Source: an uncultured Roseburia sp. (lineage in GTDB: Bacteria > Bacillota > Clostridia > Lachnospirales > Lachnospiraceae). From it: DNA of 64,000 nt. The notes below the pieces were generated by a model. It ran no database searches, was not told the origin of the DNA, and was given only the letters and a program-made list of their open reading frames with translations. Made by a program: the position numbers and the translations under genes. Shown in pieces: positions 15,470-23,312 of this stretch. The stretch is taken from NCBI GenBank assembly GCA_947647505.1, contig CANSKO010000008.1, forward strand, positions 62,001 to 126,000, given 5' to 3'. How positions within the stretch are numbered: the stretch's first letter is position 1; the number at the start of each line of letters is the position of its first letter.

Positions 15470-16981
15470 CTAATGCCGTTTGATCTTTCTTGCCGCCGTC
15501 TTCTCAAATTCCTGTTCGCGCACGGTAAGCTTCGCCACCCGTTTATAAAGCGGCGCATCCTGATTATAAGCGTCCACCAGCTCCTGCAGCGACGCTTCCA
15601 GATCCGAAATCCCCTGCTTGCTTGCATATTCCAGATCCGGGAAGATTTCGGCTTCGATGACGCCCTCGCGCTCGCGCACCAGAACCTCCTGCGCCAGCCT
15701 GTGCCTGGAAAGCTTATTTTCGATCTCCTCCGGCGAAACATTCTCACCGTTCTTTGTAATAATCAGATTTTTCTTCCTTCCGGTCAGGAAAAGAAAACCG
15801 TCTTCGTCCACATACCCAAGATCGCCCGTCTTAAGCCATCCGTCTTCTGTCAGCGCCTCCGCCGTCTCTTTTTGCATCTTATAATAGCCCTGCATCACGC
15901 TGCTGCCTTTTACCCAGATTTCTTCCTCTACCACTTTTGCCAGACAGTTTGGCATCAGCTTTCCAACGGAATTCGGTTTACGGTTCCAATCCAGATTCGT
16001 GCTGATAACGGGCGCGCATTCCGTCATGCCATAGCCCTGTAAAATCGTAATGCCATATTTCTCAAACAATGCGATCCAGACCGGATCTAAGTATGCGCCG
16101 CCGCTGCAAATCGTATGAAGGCGTTCGCCAAACACTTCTTTCTTTACGATCTCAGGCGGCAGAGCGGCTGCGTCTTCCAGTTTTTTTGCAAACGATTCGA
16201 TCATCATGGGCACCATCAAAATCATATCCGGTCCAAACAGCTTAATATTTTTGGCTATGCGCATGATGGAATCATTGATGCAGATGATGCTTCCAAGCGA
16301 AATTCCCTTTAGAATATCCATGCTCAGGCAATATGCATGATGAATCGGCAAAACCGAAAGAATGACCGTCCTCGATGGAATCCGCATATCAAGACAGGTC
16401 GCGTTCTCCGCCAGATTACGCTGGGTCAGCATAACACCCTTGCTCTTCCCCGTCGTGCCGGACGTAAACAGAATTGTACACAAATCCTCCGGATTCGCCC
16501 ATGCGTCAAAACCGCACGCACTCTCCTCCAACAGCCTTTGCATCGCATCTGCTTCGCTGTCCGGCTCTTCCTTCTGCATGGAAATCACCTTTTGCAGCTT
16601 CGGGCACTTCTGCTTTGCAAGCGCCGCCACATCCGCGCGGATTTCATCATACACAAGCACAGACGCATCGGAGCGGTCAATCAGCTCGCACAGCTCCTCT
16701 GCCGGCAGCGCCACGTCCAAAGGAACCGCCACGCTGCTGCAATTAACCGTTCCAAAATAGGCGACCAGCCAGTGATAAGAAGTCATGCCGACAATCGCCA
16801 CATGCTTTCCCTGCATTCCCATCGCCTTTAACGCGCCGGAAAAGTGTTCGCTGTCTTCTCTTAACTGCGTATAGGTTTTCGACTCGATGCAGTCTTTTCC
16901 GGTTTTGTAACGAATGGCGTCCTGCCCTCCAAATCGTTCCTGCGCCTGTACTAAAATTTCACGAATTGTATTGCATACCAT
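15470..16981 (-). CDS. AMP-dependent acyl/aminoacyl ligase
   Basis: 503 residues, the length of a free-standing adenylating enzyme. Core motifs are present: the P-loop-like LFTSGTTGKSKGVMLTQ (about 168-184), YGMTECAPV, the GWLKTGDLGYVDEDGF hinge region, GRKKNLIITKNGENV, and a C-terminal lysine in TAARKIKRH. It should activate a carboxylic acid with ATP and load it on the ACP encoded 12 bases upstream. The substrate pocket cannot be read by eye; fatty and aromatic acids and amino acids are all possible. It is the last gene of the five-gene operon controlled by the TGACC-N3-GGTCA operators. Confidence 0.88.
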   Translation of the reverse strand: MVCNTIREILVQAQERFGGQDAIRYKTGKDCIESKTYTQLREDSEHFSGALKAMGMQGKHVAIVGMTSYHWLVAYFGTVNCSSVAVPLDVALPAEELCELIDRSDASVLVYDEIRADVAALAKQKCPKLQKVISMQKEEPDSEADAMQRLLEESACGFDAWANPEDLCTILFTSGTTGKSKGVMLTQRNLAENATCLDMRIPSRTVILSVLPIHHAYCLSMDILKGISLGSIICINDSIMRIAKNIKLFGPDMILMVPMMIESFAKKLEDAAALPPEIVKKEVFGERLHTICSGGAYLDPVWIALFEKYGITILQGYGMTECAPVISTNLDWNRKPNSVGKLMPNCLAKVVEEEIWVKGSSVMQGYYKMQKETAEALTEDGWLKTGDLGYVDEDGFLFLTGRKKNLIITKNGENVSPEEIENKLSRHRLAQEVLVREREGVIEAEIFPDLEYASKQGISDLEASLQELVDAYNQDAPLYKRVAKLTVREQEFEKTAARKIKRH

Positions 16982-16993
16982 ACCGATTCCCCC

Positions 16994-17221
16994 CTAATCT
17001 GAAATCCGGCTCAGATACTCCATCGCCTCTCCCACCGTGCGCAGCCCTGCCGCTTCCCGCTGCTCCACCTCAAGGTCAAACGCTTCTTCGATTTCTCCCA
17101 GCATGCTCATAAAGTCAAACGACGTAAATCCCAGATCTTCTACAAAACGGGACTCAGGCACGATTGCCTCCGGGTCCGCTTCCACATAATTCACAATGAT
17201 TTCTCTCAGTTTTTCCAGCAT
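16994..17221 (-). CDS. Free-standing acyl carrier protein
   Basis: 75 residues with the four-helix carrier pattern: acidic throughout, PESRFVEDLGFTSFDFMSML, where the Ser of FTSFD (residue 34) is the phosphopantetheine site. It carries the variant GFTSFD rather than the DSLD of fatty-acid AcpP, typical of carriers in specialised pathways. AGGAGG precedes the ATG by 6 bases. It lies between the ligase and the condensation-like gene with 10-12-base gaps, so the three should be made together. Confidence 0.88.
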   Translation of the reverse strand: MLEKLREIIVNYVEADPEAIVPESRFVEDLGFTSFDFMSMLGEIEEAFDLEVEQREAAGLRTVGEAMEYLSRISD

Positions 17222-17231
17222 ATCGCTCCTC

Positions 17232-18635
17232 CTAAATCAGTTTTAAAATATCGCCTACGGAAAGATTTGGATTTTCCACTCCCTTGAACATGATTTTGCA
17301 GAGATAATAATACAGATATTCCAGCTGCTTTCGGCTGATCGCTTTTACCTGATGCTCAAAATTGAAATCCAGGCCGTTATCCTCCGGCCGATGCATCACC
17401 GTCAGATACATCGCCTGCGTCGTCGCGCCATTTGGATACCATTTCGTCTTATACCGAATCTCCCCAAGCTGCTCTAAGCCTTTTTCTTTCAGCGTCATCG
17501 GCTGATACGTCAGAGACATCGGCTCATACGTGCAGCCTCTTGGATTCGGATAAACCTGACTGCGATATGCGAAATAAGACACCGGATCATAATTGGCATG
17601 GCGAAACAGCTCATTCTGCCGGTCTCTGATCTCAAACAGCGCGTCTAAAAACGTTTTCTCCGGCGAAATGATCGTACGGAATGGAAACGAATGGATACGG
17701 GTGCCGCCGCATTTTTTTTCTTTTAACGTGGCGCGCCTTGCAATCGCCGTATTGATGGATACGTCGTCGTTGCCATTCATTTTCTGAAAATACGTCCGAA
17801 GTCCCATAATCAAAAGACAGGTCAGAGAAATATGCTGCGCGTTGCAAAAATCCATCAGGCGCTTTGTCGGTTCGCCCTCCAGATGAAAAATATCCAGATC
17901 CGACTCCACCGAATCGGAAACATTTACAGCTGCCCGAAGAGACGGCTTCCCCTGTCTGTCCCGTTCCATTTCAAGCTTTGCCGTTCCATCAATGCCATTG
18001 TAAATCGGCTCAGAGCTTTCAATCAGGCTCCGGAAAAAAGCTTCGTCCTTCTCCCTTGCTTTCGATCCCGCCTCATACGAAAGATCCTTCTTCAGCTGTT
18101 CCAGATAAGAAGACATATCTTTTGGATACGGCACATTTTCATACATGCGGCTGCTGTACAGTTCAATGATGTCTTTCAGAAAACAAATCAAAGACTGCGC
18201 ATCCATAATCAGGTGATCCGCCAGAAGATATACGCCGCTGAATCCGTCCGGCGTTTTTATCATCACCATGCGGCTCATGGGAGAATCTTCCCTTTTAAAT
18301 GGAACCTGCGTCCATTTTTTCATTGTCTCTTCCGCTTCCTCCATCGTGACGCCGGAAAAATCCATATATTCAATTTCCTGCTTCACCTCGTCTACCACGT
18401 ACTGATACCATACGCCTTCTTTATCCTTTGCAAACTGAAGCCGCATGGATTCGCTTCGTTCATATGCTTTTAAAATAGACGTCTTTAAGACTTCAAAATC
18501 CAGCTCCGTTTCAATCGTCAGACTGGTGCCAATGTTGACGACTGCTTTATTCGGACAATAATCCAAATAGAAAAAATGAAATTTCTGCGCCGCCGTAAGC
18601 GGGTATACGTCATACCCTTTTCTTTTTCTCATCAT
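17232..18635 (-). CDS. Condensation-domain-like acyltransferase
   Basis: 467 residues from the ATG at 18635 (GAAAGG 7 bases upstream); a GTG at 18659 is less likely. The fold pattern is that of nonribosomal-peptide condensation domains and the related acyltransferases (two chloramphenicol-acetyltransferase-like halves, early YPLTAAQKFHF). The active-site motif HHxxxDG appears as DHLIMDA at about residues 140-146: the catalytic His and the Asp are kept, the first His is Asp and the Gly is Ala. As a single domain beside a discrete ACP and ligase it probably moves an ACP-bound acyl group to an amine or alcohol. The acceptor is unknown. Confidence 0.78.
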   Translation of the reverse strand: MMRKRKGYDVYPLTAAQKFHFFYLDYCPNKAVVNIGTSLTIETELDFEVLKTSILKAYERSESMRLQFAKDKEGVWYQYVVDEVKQEIEYMDFSGVTMEEAEETMKKWTQVPFKREDSPMSRMVMIKTPDGFSGVYLLADHLIMDAQSLICFLKDIIELYSSRMYENVPYPKDMSSYLEQLKKDLSYEAGSKAREKDEAFFRSLIESSEPIYNGIDGTAKLEMERDRQGKPSLRAAVNVSDSVESDLDIFHLEGEPTKRLMDFCNAQHISLTCLLIMGLRTYFQKMNGNDDVSINTAIARRATLKEKKCGGTRIHSFPFRTIISPEKTFLDALFEIRDRQNELFRHANYDPVSYFAYRSQVYPNPRGCTYEPMSLTYQPMTLKEKGLEQLGEIRYKTKWYPNGATTQAMYLTVMHRPEDNGLDFNFEHQVKAISRKQLEYLYYYLCKIMFKGVENPNLSVGDILKLI

Positions 18636-18658
18636 AAAATAGCCTTTCTCCCTTTCCA

Positions 18659-19603
18659 CTATTGAAACAACGTCTCTTTCAGAAACAAATCCAACGCTTT
18701 CTCATAACGTCCGGTATCCATATAATAGCTCTCCGCATGCGCTGCGCCCGGCACAATCAGCTTCCATTTCTCTGCCGCGCAGTTCTGATACATCTCCTCG
18801 CACATGCAAACCGGAACAAACGTATCTGCGCTGCCATGTATAAACAGAGTCGGCGTAACGGATTTTTTCACTTCCCTTGCCGCATTGCACGTATCCATGC
18901 CATAGCCCGCCAGCTTCCGATTCATCCTGTCCGCAATCTGAATGATCGGAAACGCCGGTATATGGTACATCGTATGCAGCACATGCGTAAAGACCTCTTT
19001 GGGAGAAGTAAACCCGCAGTCGGAAACAATGCCCTTCACCTGACGCGGCAGTTTTAAGCCTGACGTCATCAAAACCGTCGCCGCGCCCATCGACGTCCCG
19101 TGCAGAATGATGCTGCAATCCTCCCCGCACGTCTCAAGCAGCCATGCGATCCATTGCAGCGCGTCCATCCGATCCAGGCATCCAAATCCAATGTATGTCC
19201 CTTCGCTCCTTCCATGCGCCCGCGCATCGACAAGCAGCATGGCGTATCCGCGCCGCAGATAGTAATCGGACAGGCCGATGTAATCCTTCATGCCCTCGCT
19301 CGTATATCCATGAAAGCACAGTATAACGCGCCCGCTTCCCCCGTTTGGAAAAAACGTCCCGTGCAGCCGCAGCCCGTCCTCCGAATGAATCCATACATCC
19401 TCATGCGGCTGGGAAAGCATGTATTCCTTACATTTTCCTATTTTTTCGGCGTACTGGCTCCAGTCTGTGCCCGCCATCTTCATCGTGCGCTCCACTTTTG
19501 CCCTGCCGCGCTTCATCGTCCTCCTGTAAAAATAGGCCGACAACAGAACTTCGGCTGTTAAAACCGCGCCGGCCGCTCCGAGCATCCCCTGCATTTTTCC
19601 CAT
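18659..19603 (-). CDS. Membrane-anchored alpha/beta hydrolase
   Basis: 314 residues. A single N-terminal hydrophobic segment (MLGAAGAVLTAEVLLSAYF) anchors an alpha/beta hydrolase. It shows ILCFHGYTSEG (oxyanion strand), the nucleophile elbow GTSMGAA (Ser near residue 170), an Asp in HGSADTFVP and a His in AAHAESY, so the triad is complete. Its place between the SCP2 and condensation-like genes suggests it releases or trims the product as a thioesterase or lipase-like enzyme. AGAGG stands 7 bases before the ATG. Confidence 0.85.
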   Translation of the reverse strand: MGKMQGMLGAAGAVLTAEVLLSAYFYRRTMKRGRAKVERTMKMAGTDWSQYAEKIGKCKEYMLSQPHEDVWIHSEDGLRLHGTFFPNGGSGRVILCFHGYTSEGMKDYIGLSDYYLRRGYAMLLVDARAHGRSEGTYIGFGCLDRMDALQWIAWLLETCGEDCSIILHGTSMGAATVLMTSGLKLPRQVKGIVSDCGFTSPKEVFTHVLHTMYHIPAFPIIQIADRMNRKLAGYGMDTCNAAREVKKSVTPTLFIHGSADTFVPVCMCEEMYQNCAAEKWKLIVPGAAHAESYYMDTGRYEKALDLFLKETLFQ

Positions 19604-19615
19604 ATGAAAACCTCT

Positions 19616-19951
19616 TTATTTTTTCTTTCTGCTGTCGATGATCGCTTTTAACCGCAGCGCTTTCTCAATGCTGCCCTCCACCTTCAGCTTCTGCGTCGTA
19701 ACGGCCCAGATCGGGTCCAGCTTTCCTTCCGCAATTTTCTTTAACGTTTCTGCCGAACAGGTAAACATCGCGTCCCTGTCATAATATTCATACGGCTCCA
19801 CAAAAATTTTTCCGTCTTTCGCTTCGACGTAAAAGATGCCTTCCCCTTCTCCCGTAATATTAAACTGATACGCCAGATGTTCCGTTATTTCGGAAATATC
19901 CGCCTCCATAAATTTCCCTTTGATCTCCGAAAAAAAATCTGCATACGTCAT
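19616..19951 (-). CDS. SCP2 sterol-binding-domain protein
   Basis: 111 residues, a complete single SCP2 domain: YQFNITGEGEGIFYVEAKDG, then FTCSAETLKKIAEGKLDPIWAVTTQKLKVEGSIEKA (shown in part: KLKVEGSIEKALRLKAI). The family binds acyl chains or other apolar ligands in a tunnel. As first gene of the ligase/ACP operon it points to a lipid-like intermediate or product. It is intracellular, with no signal peptide. GGAGG lies 7 bases before the ATG. Confidence 0.85.
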   Translation of the reverse strand: MTYADFFSEIKGKFMEADISEITEHLAYQFNITGEGEGIFYVEAKDGKIFVEPYEYYDRDAMFTCSAETLKKIAEGKLDPIWAVTTQKLKVEGSIEKALRLKAIIDSRKKK

Positions 19952-19977
19952 GCCTGCTCCTCCATTCTTTCTAATTC

Positions 19978-19989
19978 GACCGTCGGTCA
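19978..19989. promoter_or_regulatory. TetR operator 1 (GACC-GTC-GGTC)
   Basis: GACCGTCGGTCA, identical in its core to the second copy at 20021. It lies downstream of the minus-strand -10 box, in the leader of the SCP2 operon, so a bound repressor would block the polymerase. Confidence 0.75.
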
Positions 19990-20005
19990 GTTTCTGTTCA
20001 AAATT

Positions 20006-20034
20006 ACAATAACACTAATATGACCGTCGGTCAA
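20006..20034 (-). promoter_or_regulatory. Promoter of the SCP2-hydrolase-acyltransferase-ACP-ligase operon
   Basis: On the minus strand TTGACC, 17 bases, TATTGT. The -35 box lies inside TetR operator 2. Confidence 0.6.
20021..20033. promoter_or_regulatory. TetR operator 2 (TGACC-GTC-GGTCA)
   Basis: TGACCGTCGGTCA overlaps the -35 of the minus-strand promoter and abuts the -35 (20038) of the plus-strand TetR promoter, so one site can control both directions. Confidence 0.75.
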
Positions 20035-20037
20035 GTA

Positions 20038-20066
20038 TTGATTCAAAAATTTTTTCGTGCTATACT
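20038..20066 (+). promoter_or_regulatory. Promoter of the divergent tetR gene
   Basis: TTGATT, 17 bases, TATACT; about 80 bases before the gene start. Confidence 0.55.
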
Positions 20067-20146
20067 TTACACAGATTTTTACCGGATGGACGGCCAGTGG
20101 CTTTCCATCCGTAACAGGAATATTATTTTCCGGGAGGAGCGCCATT

Positions 20147-20764
20147 ATGCCAGCTATGGACAAATACAACCGCATTTTGGATGCACTTTCTGCTTTGCTG
20201 GAACAAAAGACGCTGCGCACAATCTCTGTCAGCGACATTGCGCAGACGGCCGGCATTGCAAAAGGCAGCATCTACTACTACTTCGATTCCAAAGACGCCA
20301 TTGTAGAAGCGCTCGTAGAGCGCAGCTATTCCGCTTCCATCGAAACGGCCAAACGGCTTGCCGGGGAAACGACGATTCCGCCGTTCACCCGCATGGCGCT
20401 GATTTTTCAGGCATGCCGAAATTCCTCCACCGAATTTTTAAGGCAAAATACGGCGACGGACGCAAATATGCAGGAGCGCACTCTGCTGCACCAGAAGTAT
20501 CTTCGTTATATTATAAAGGAATTGAACCCAGTCCTTGCCAGAATCATCCGACAGGGCATTGACGCCGGAGAAATCTCCTTTGAATACCCTGACGCATTGG
20601 CTGAGATCGTACTGATTGTACTGACTGTGAAAATAGACAATACGCTGATTCCCTCTACGCCGGAGGAAATCGAGCGCACGATTATCGGTTTGATTGCGCT
20701 TTTGGAAAAAGGAACGGACAATCCAAAAGGCTCGCTGAATTTTCTGACGCTTCCCTCTGCTTAA
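20147..20764 (+). CDS. TetR-family regulator of the adjacent acyl-ACP operon
   Basis: 205 residues from the ATG at 20147 (GGGAGG 8 bases upstream); an in-frame ATG at 20057 lies in the promoter and is rejected. The helix-turn-helix is VSDIAQTAGIAKGSIYYYF with DSKDAIVEAL following. The C-terminal ligand domain is about 140 residues, ending with a Pro/Lys-rich tail. Divergence from the SCP2 operon, with two identical palindromes between, makes it the probable local repressor, perhaps released by an acyl ligand. Its stop overlaps the stop of the convergent YfhO gene by 3 bases (20761-20764). Confidence 0.9.
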   Translation: MPAMDKYNRILDALSALLEQKTLRTISVSDIAQTAGIAKGSIYYYFDSKDAIVEALVERSYSASIETAKRLAGETTIPPFTRMALIFQACRNSSTEFLRQNTATDANMQERTLLHQKYLRYIIKELNPVLARIIRQGIDAGEISFEYPDALAEIVLIVLTVKIDNTLIPSTPEEIERTIIGLIALLEKGTDNPKGSLNFLTLPSA

Positions 20765-23271
20765 TCCGGCTGTGCATGCACGCAAAGCGCGCGGCGTCTT
20801 TTTCTGTGCGTCCCAACGCTGATGCACAAAAACAGCGTCAGGCAAAACAGGCTGATAGCCGCGCCCGTCAAAAGGCCCGGCGTCCGGTAGCGCAGCGTAA
20901 TATTGTGCCGCCCCGGTATCAGAGGAATTTTCATCAGACTGTCCATAAATATGCCGCAGTCGGTCTCTTTCCCGTCTACGTATACGCGCCAGCCCTCCTC
21001 CTTTGGTATGGAAAGCAGAAGATTCCCCGCCTCTTTCACATCTACGTATCCTTCTATGCAGTCATCCGCAAACCGCGTCGTCTGAAACGGCTGCGCGCAA
21101 AGCTTTTGAAACGCCTGATGCAAAACGTCAAGATCCAGACGATAGGGCTGCACCGTAAAATGAGATACGTCAGACGTATTCGTAATCTCCAGCACGTCCC
21201 CCTTTTTGCACCAGCCGAAATCCAGAAGATAGCCGTGCTCGCATTTGCTGAATTTGCGCACCCTCTTTTGATTTGTTACGGTAAGATTCGTCACCGACGT
21301 ATCAGTATACGTCCCGTACAGATACCCGTCCTCTTCCACTGTTATCGTCGTTCTTTCCCGCCCGGCTTCCACCGCGCCAAAAACCGGCGCAAGCAGCGTG
21401 CCTTTTGCGCCAAGCGCACAGGCCAGACGGTTTAAATTCGCAACCTGTCTGCCTTTCCCTGTCTGCAAGTCCCATTTGGCTTCCAGATCCACATCCGCCA
21501 TAAAGCCAAGCGGCAGCGTATAATGATTTTTATAAATATAAGTTTGCCCGTCGTCTGCAGCCAGCGTTACGAGAGGGCTTTCTTCATATGGACTGTCGCT
21601 GATTACATACTTTACGGCAAGCATTGCCGAAGAAAGCGGCGTCGCGCCGCTGTAGCTGTAAAAATTTTTGCCGCCCTCCATTCCCATCTTCCGGTAAAAC
21701 CGGCTGACGCCAATATTCATCAGAGACGAAAACGTCGTAGCGGAGCGATATCCATACAGGGCCGCATCGTTTTTCGTCATGCGTTCCATCTCCTCTACCC
21801 GGTAAAACGGCTCCTCCTCCGCTTCCTCCACTTTAGCCAACAGCTGACGAATCGAAGCCTGATGTTTTGTATAGGCCGTCCGGCTCGTTACGGAAAGTCC
21901 CGTCAGCGCAAAATTGACAAACAGCTCTAAAACGGCCAACGCGCAAAGCAAATACCGCGCCGTCAGACGCCCGGCTGGACGACCGCTCTTTTTCAGCAGA
22001 AGAAGCGTCCCGTACGAGACAGTCAGGCATACCGTCAGGACAGACGCGCCCAATGAAACCTGCCCGTCATCCGCGCCATACGAAAAGACAGCCAGACATG
22101 CCGCCGACGCCACAATGGAACTCGCAATTTCGATCCGGGTATTGCCGGATATGTTCTGATACGCTTCAAATCCCAGCGTCAGCAGCAAAAACACATACAG
22201 ATACGACTGTCTGCCCGGCAAAGAATCCGGAAAATGCAGACCATGCCATACAAAATCCAGAAAATTGTTCGAAAAGCTCAGCCAGAACAACACAAGCAGC
22301 AGCACGCGTTTGATTTTCCCGCTCCATGCAATGCTTCGGTTAAACAGATACAGCAGCAAAAACAGGAATACGGCCGCTCCGCAATACAGATTGGGAAAAT
22401 GATCGCGTCCCGTATAAGGCTCTACGGCAATGCAATGCCTTGCCAGCATAGACGTCAGGTCAAAATACCATTCCATCGTCTGCGGAAACGAAAATCCGGA
22501 AGAACCGCTGTAGCTTAAAATCGCAGCCTCCGGCAAAAGCAGCACGGCGCCCATGCCTCCGGCCAGCAGAGAATACAGCGCAAACCGGCCCACGCAAAGC
22601 AGACGGCTGACAAAGCCTCCCTTCTCTTCTATCCATACGATGACGAACAGCAGCGCAAGAAACAGGCACAAAAGCATCGCCATATAATAATTGCACAAAA
22701 TGGCCGCTGCAAGGCTCGCACAGTAAAGCCCACACTTTTTTTCCTTTACAAGCTGGAAAAGCCCCAGAACGACAAGCGGCGCAAGCGCGACCACATCCAG
22801 CCACATGATATTCCAGCTATAGGCCGCCATATAGCCCGACAGCGCGTAAAATGACGAAAACAAAACAATGCTTCCATCGTCCGTCTGAAAATGACGCCGC
22901 AGATAAACGGCAAAAAACAGACCGCACAGACCTGTTTTCACCAGAACCAGAAGCGTCATAAACTCAATCACCAGTCCGGAAGGGCAAAGCAAAAGCAGCC
23001 AGTTGAACGGGCTTGCCAGATAATAGGCAAACAACGAAACAAAATCCGAACCGATTCCCAGCCGAAACGAATACAAAAGGCTCCCGCCATGCTTGAGCTT
23101 ATCCATAAATTCCGTAAAAAACGGCGCATACTGATGGTACATATCAACATGCAGAATGCATGTTTCCCCAAACGGATAGACCCTGTTGCGCACGCAAATC
23201 AGAATGCAGATCAGAAACGGCAAAAAAAATGCGCACAGATACAGCCGAATGCCTGTCTTTTTTCGTCTCAT
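20761..23271 (-). CDS. YfhO-family membrane protein (probable cell-surface glycosyltransferase)
   Basis: 836 residues. Typical YfhO layout: N-terminal helix, then an extracellular loop with HVDMYHQYAPFFTEF (acidic Asp expected at the active site) and SFRLGIGSDF, about 12-13 membrane helices to residue 450, an extracellular beta-rich domain, and a final helix near 805-825. The family includes enzymes that glycosylate lipoteichoic acid using a lipid-linked sugar. It follows an LTA synthase-like sulfatase by 41 bases on the same strand, which supports a role in decorating a glycerol- or ribitol-phosphate polymer. AAGGAG precedes the ATG. Confidence 0.88.
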   Translation of the reverse strand: MRRKKTGIRLYLCAFFLPFLICILICVRNRVYPFGETCILHVDMYHQYAPFFTEFMDKLKHGGSLLYSFRLGIGSDFVSLFAYYLASPFNWLLLLCPSGLVIEFMTLLVLVKTGLCGLFFAVYLRRHFQTDDGSIVLFSSFYALSGYMAAYSWNIMWLDVVALAPLVVLGLFQLVKEKKCGLYCASLAAAILCNYYMAMLLCLFLALLFVIVWIEEKGGFVSRLLCVGRFALYSLLAGGMGAVLLLPEAAILSYSGSSGFSFPQTMEWYFDLTSMLARHCIAVEPYTGRDHFPNLYCGAAVFLFLLLYLFNRSIAWSGKIKRVLLLVLFWLSFSNNFLDFVWHGLHFPDSLPGRQSYLYVFLLLTLGFEAYQNISGNTRIEIASSIVASAACLAVFSYGADDGQVSLGASVLTVCLTVSYGTLLLLKKSGRPAGRLTARYLLCALAVLELFVNFALTGLSVTSRTAYTKHQASIRQLLAKVEEAEEEPFYRVEEMERMTKNDAALYGYRSATTFSSLMNIGVSRFYRKMGMEGGKNFYSYSGATPLSSAMLAVKYVISDSPYEESPLVTLAADDGQTYIYKNHYTLPLGFMADVDLEAKWDLQTGKGRQVANLNRLACALGAKGTLLAPVFGAVEAGRERTTITVEEDGYLYGTYTDTSVTNLTVTNQKRVRKFSKCEHGYLLDFGWCKKGDVLEITNTSDVSHFTVQPYRLDLDVLHQAFQKLCAQPFQTTRFADDCIEGYVDVKEAGNLLLSIPKEEGWRVYVDGKETDCGIFMDSLMKIPLIPGRHNITLRYRTPGLLTGAAISLFCLTLFLCISVGTHRKRRRALCVHAQPD

Positions 23272-23312
23272 GTCCGCTCCTTTCCTTCCTGTCCGTCGTC
23301 TTTCCTGACGGT

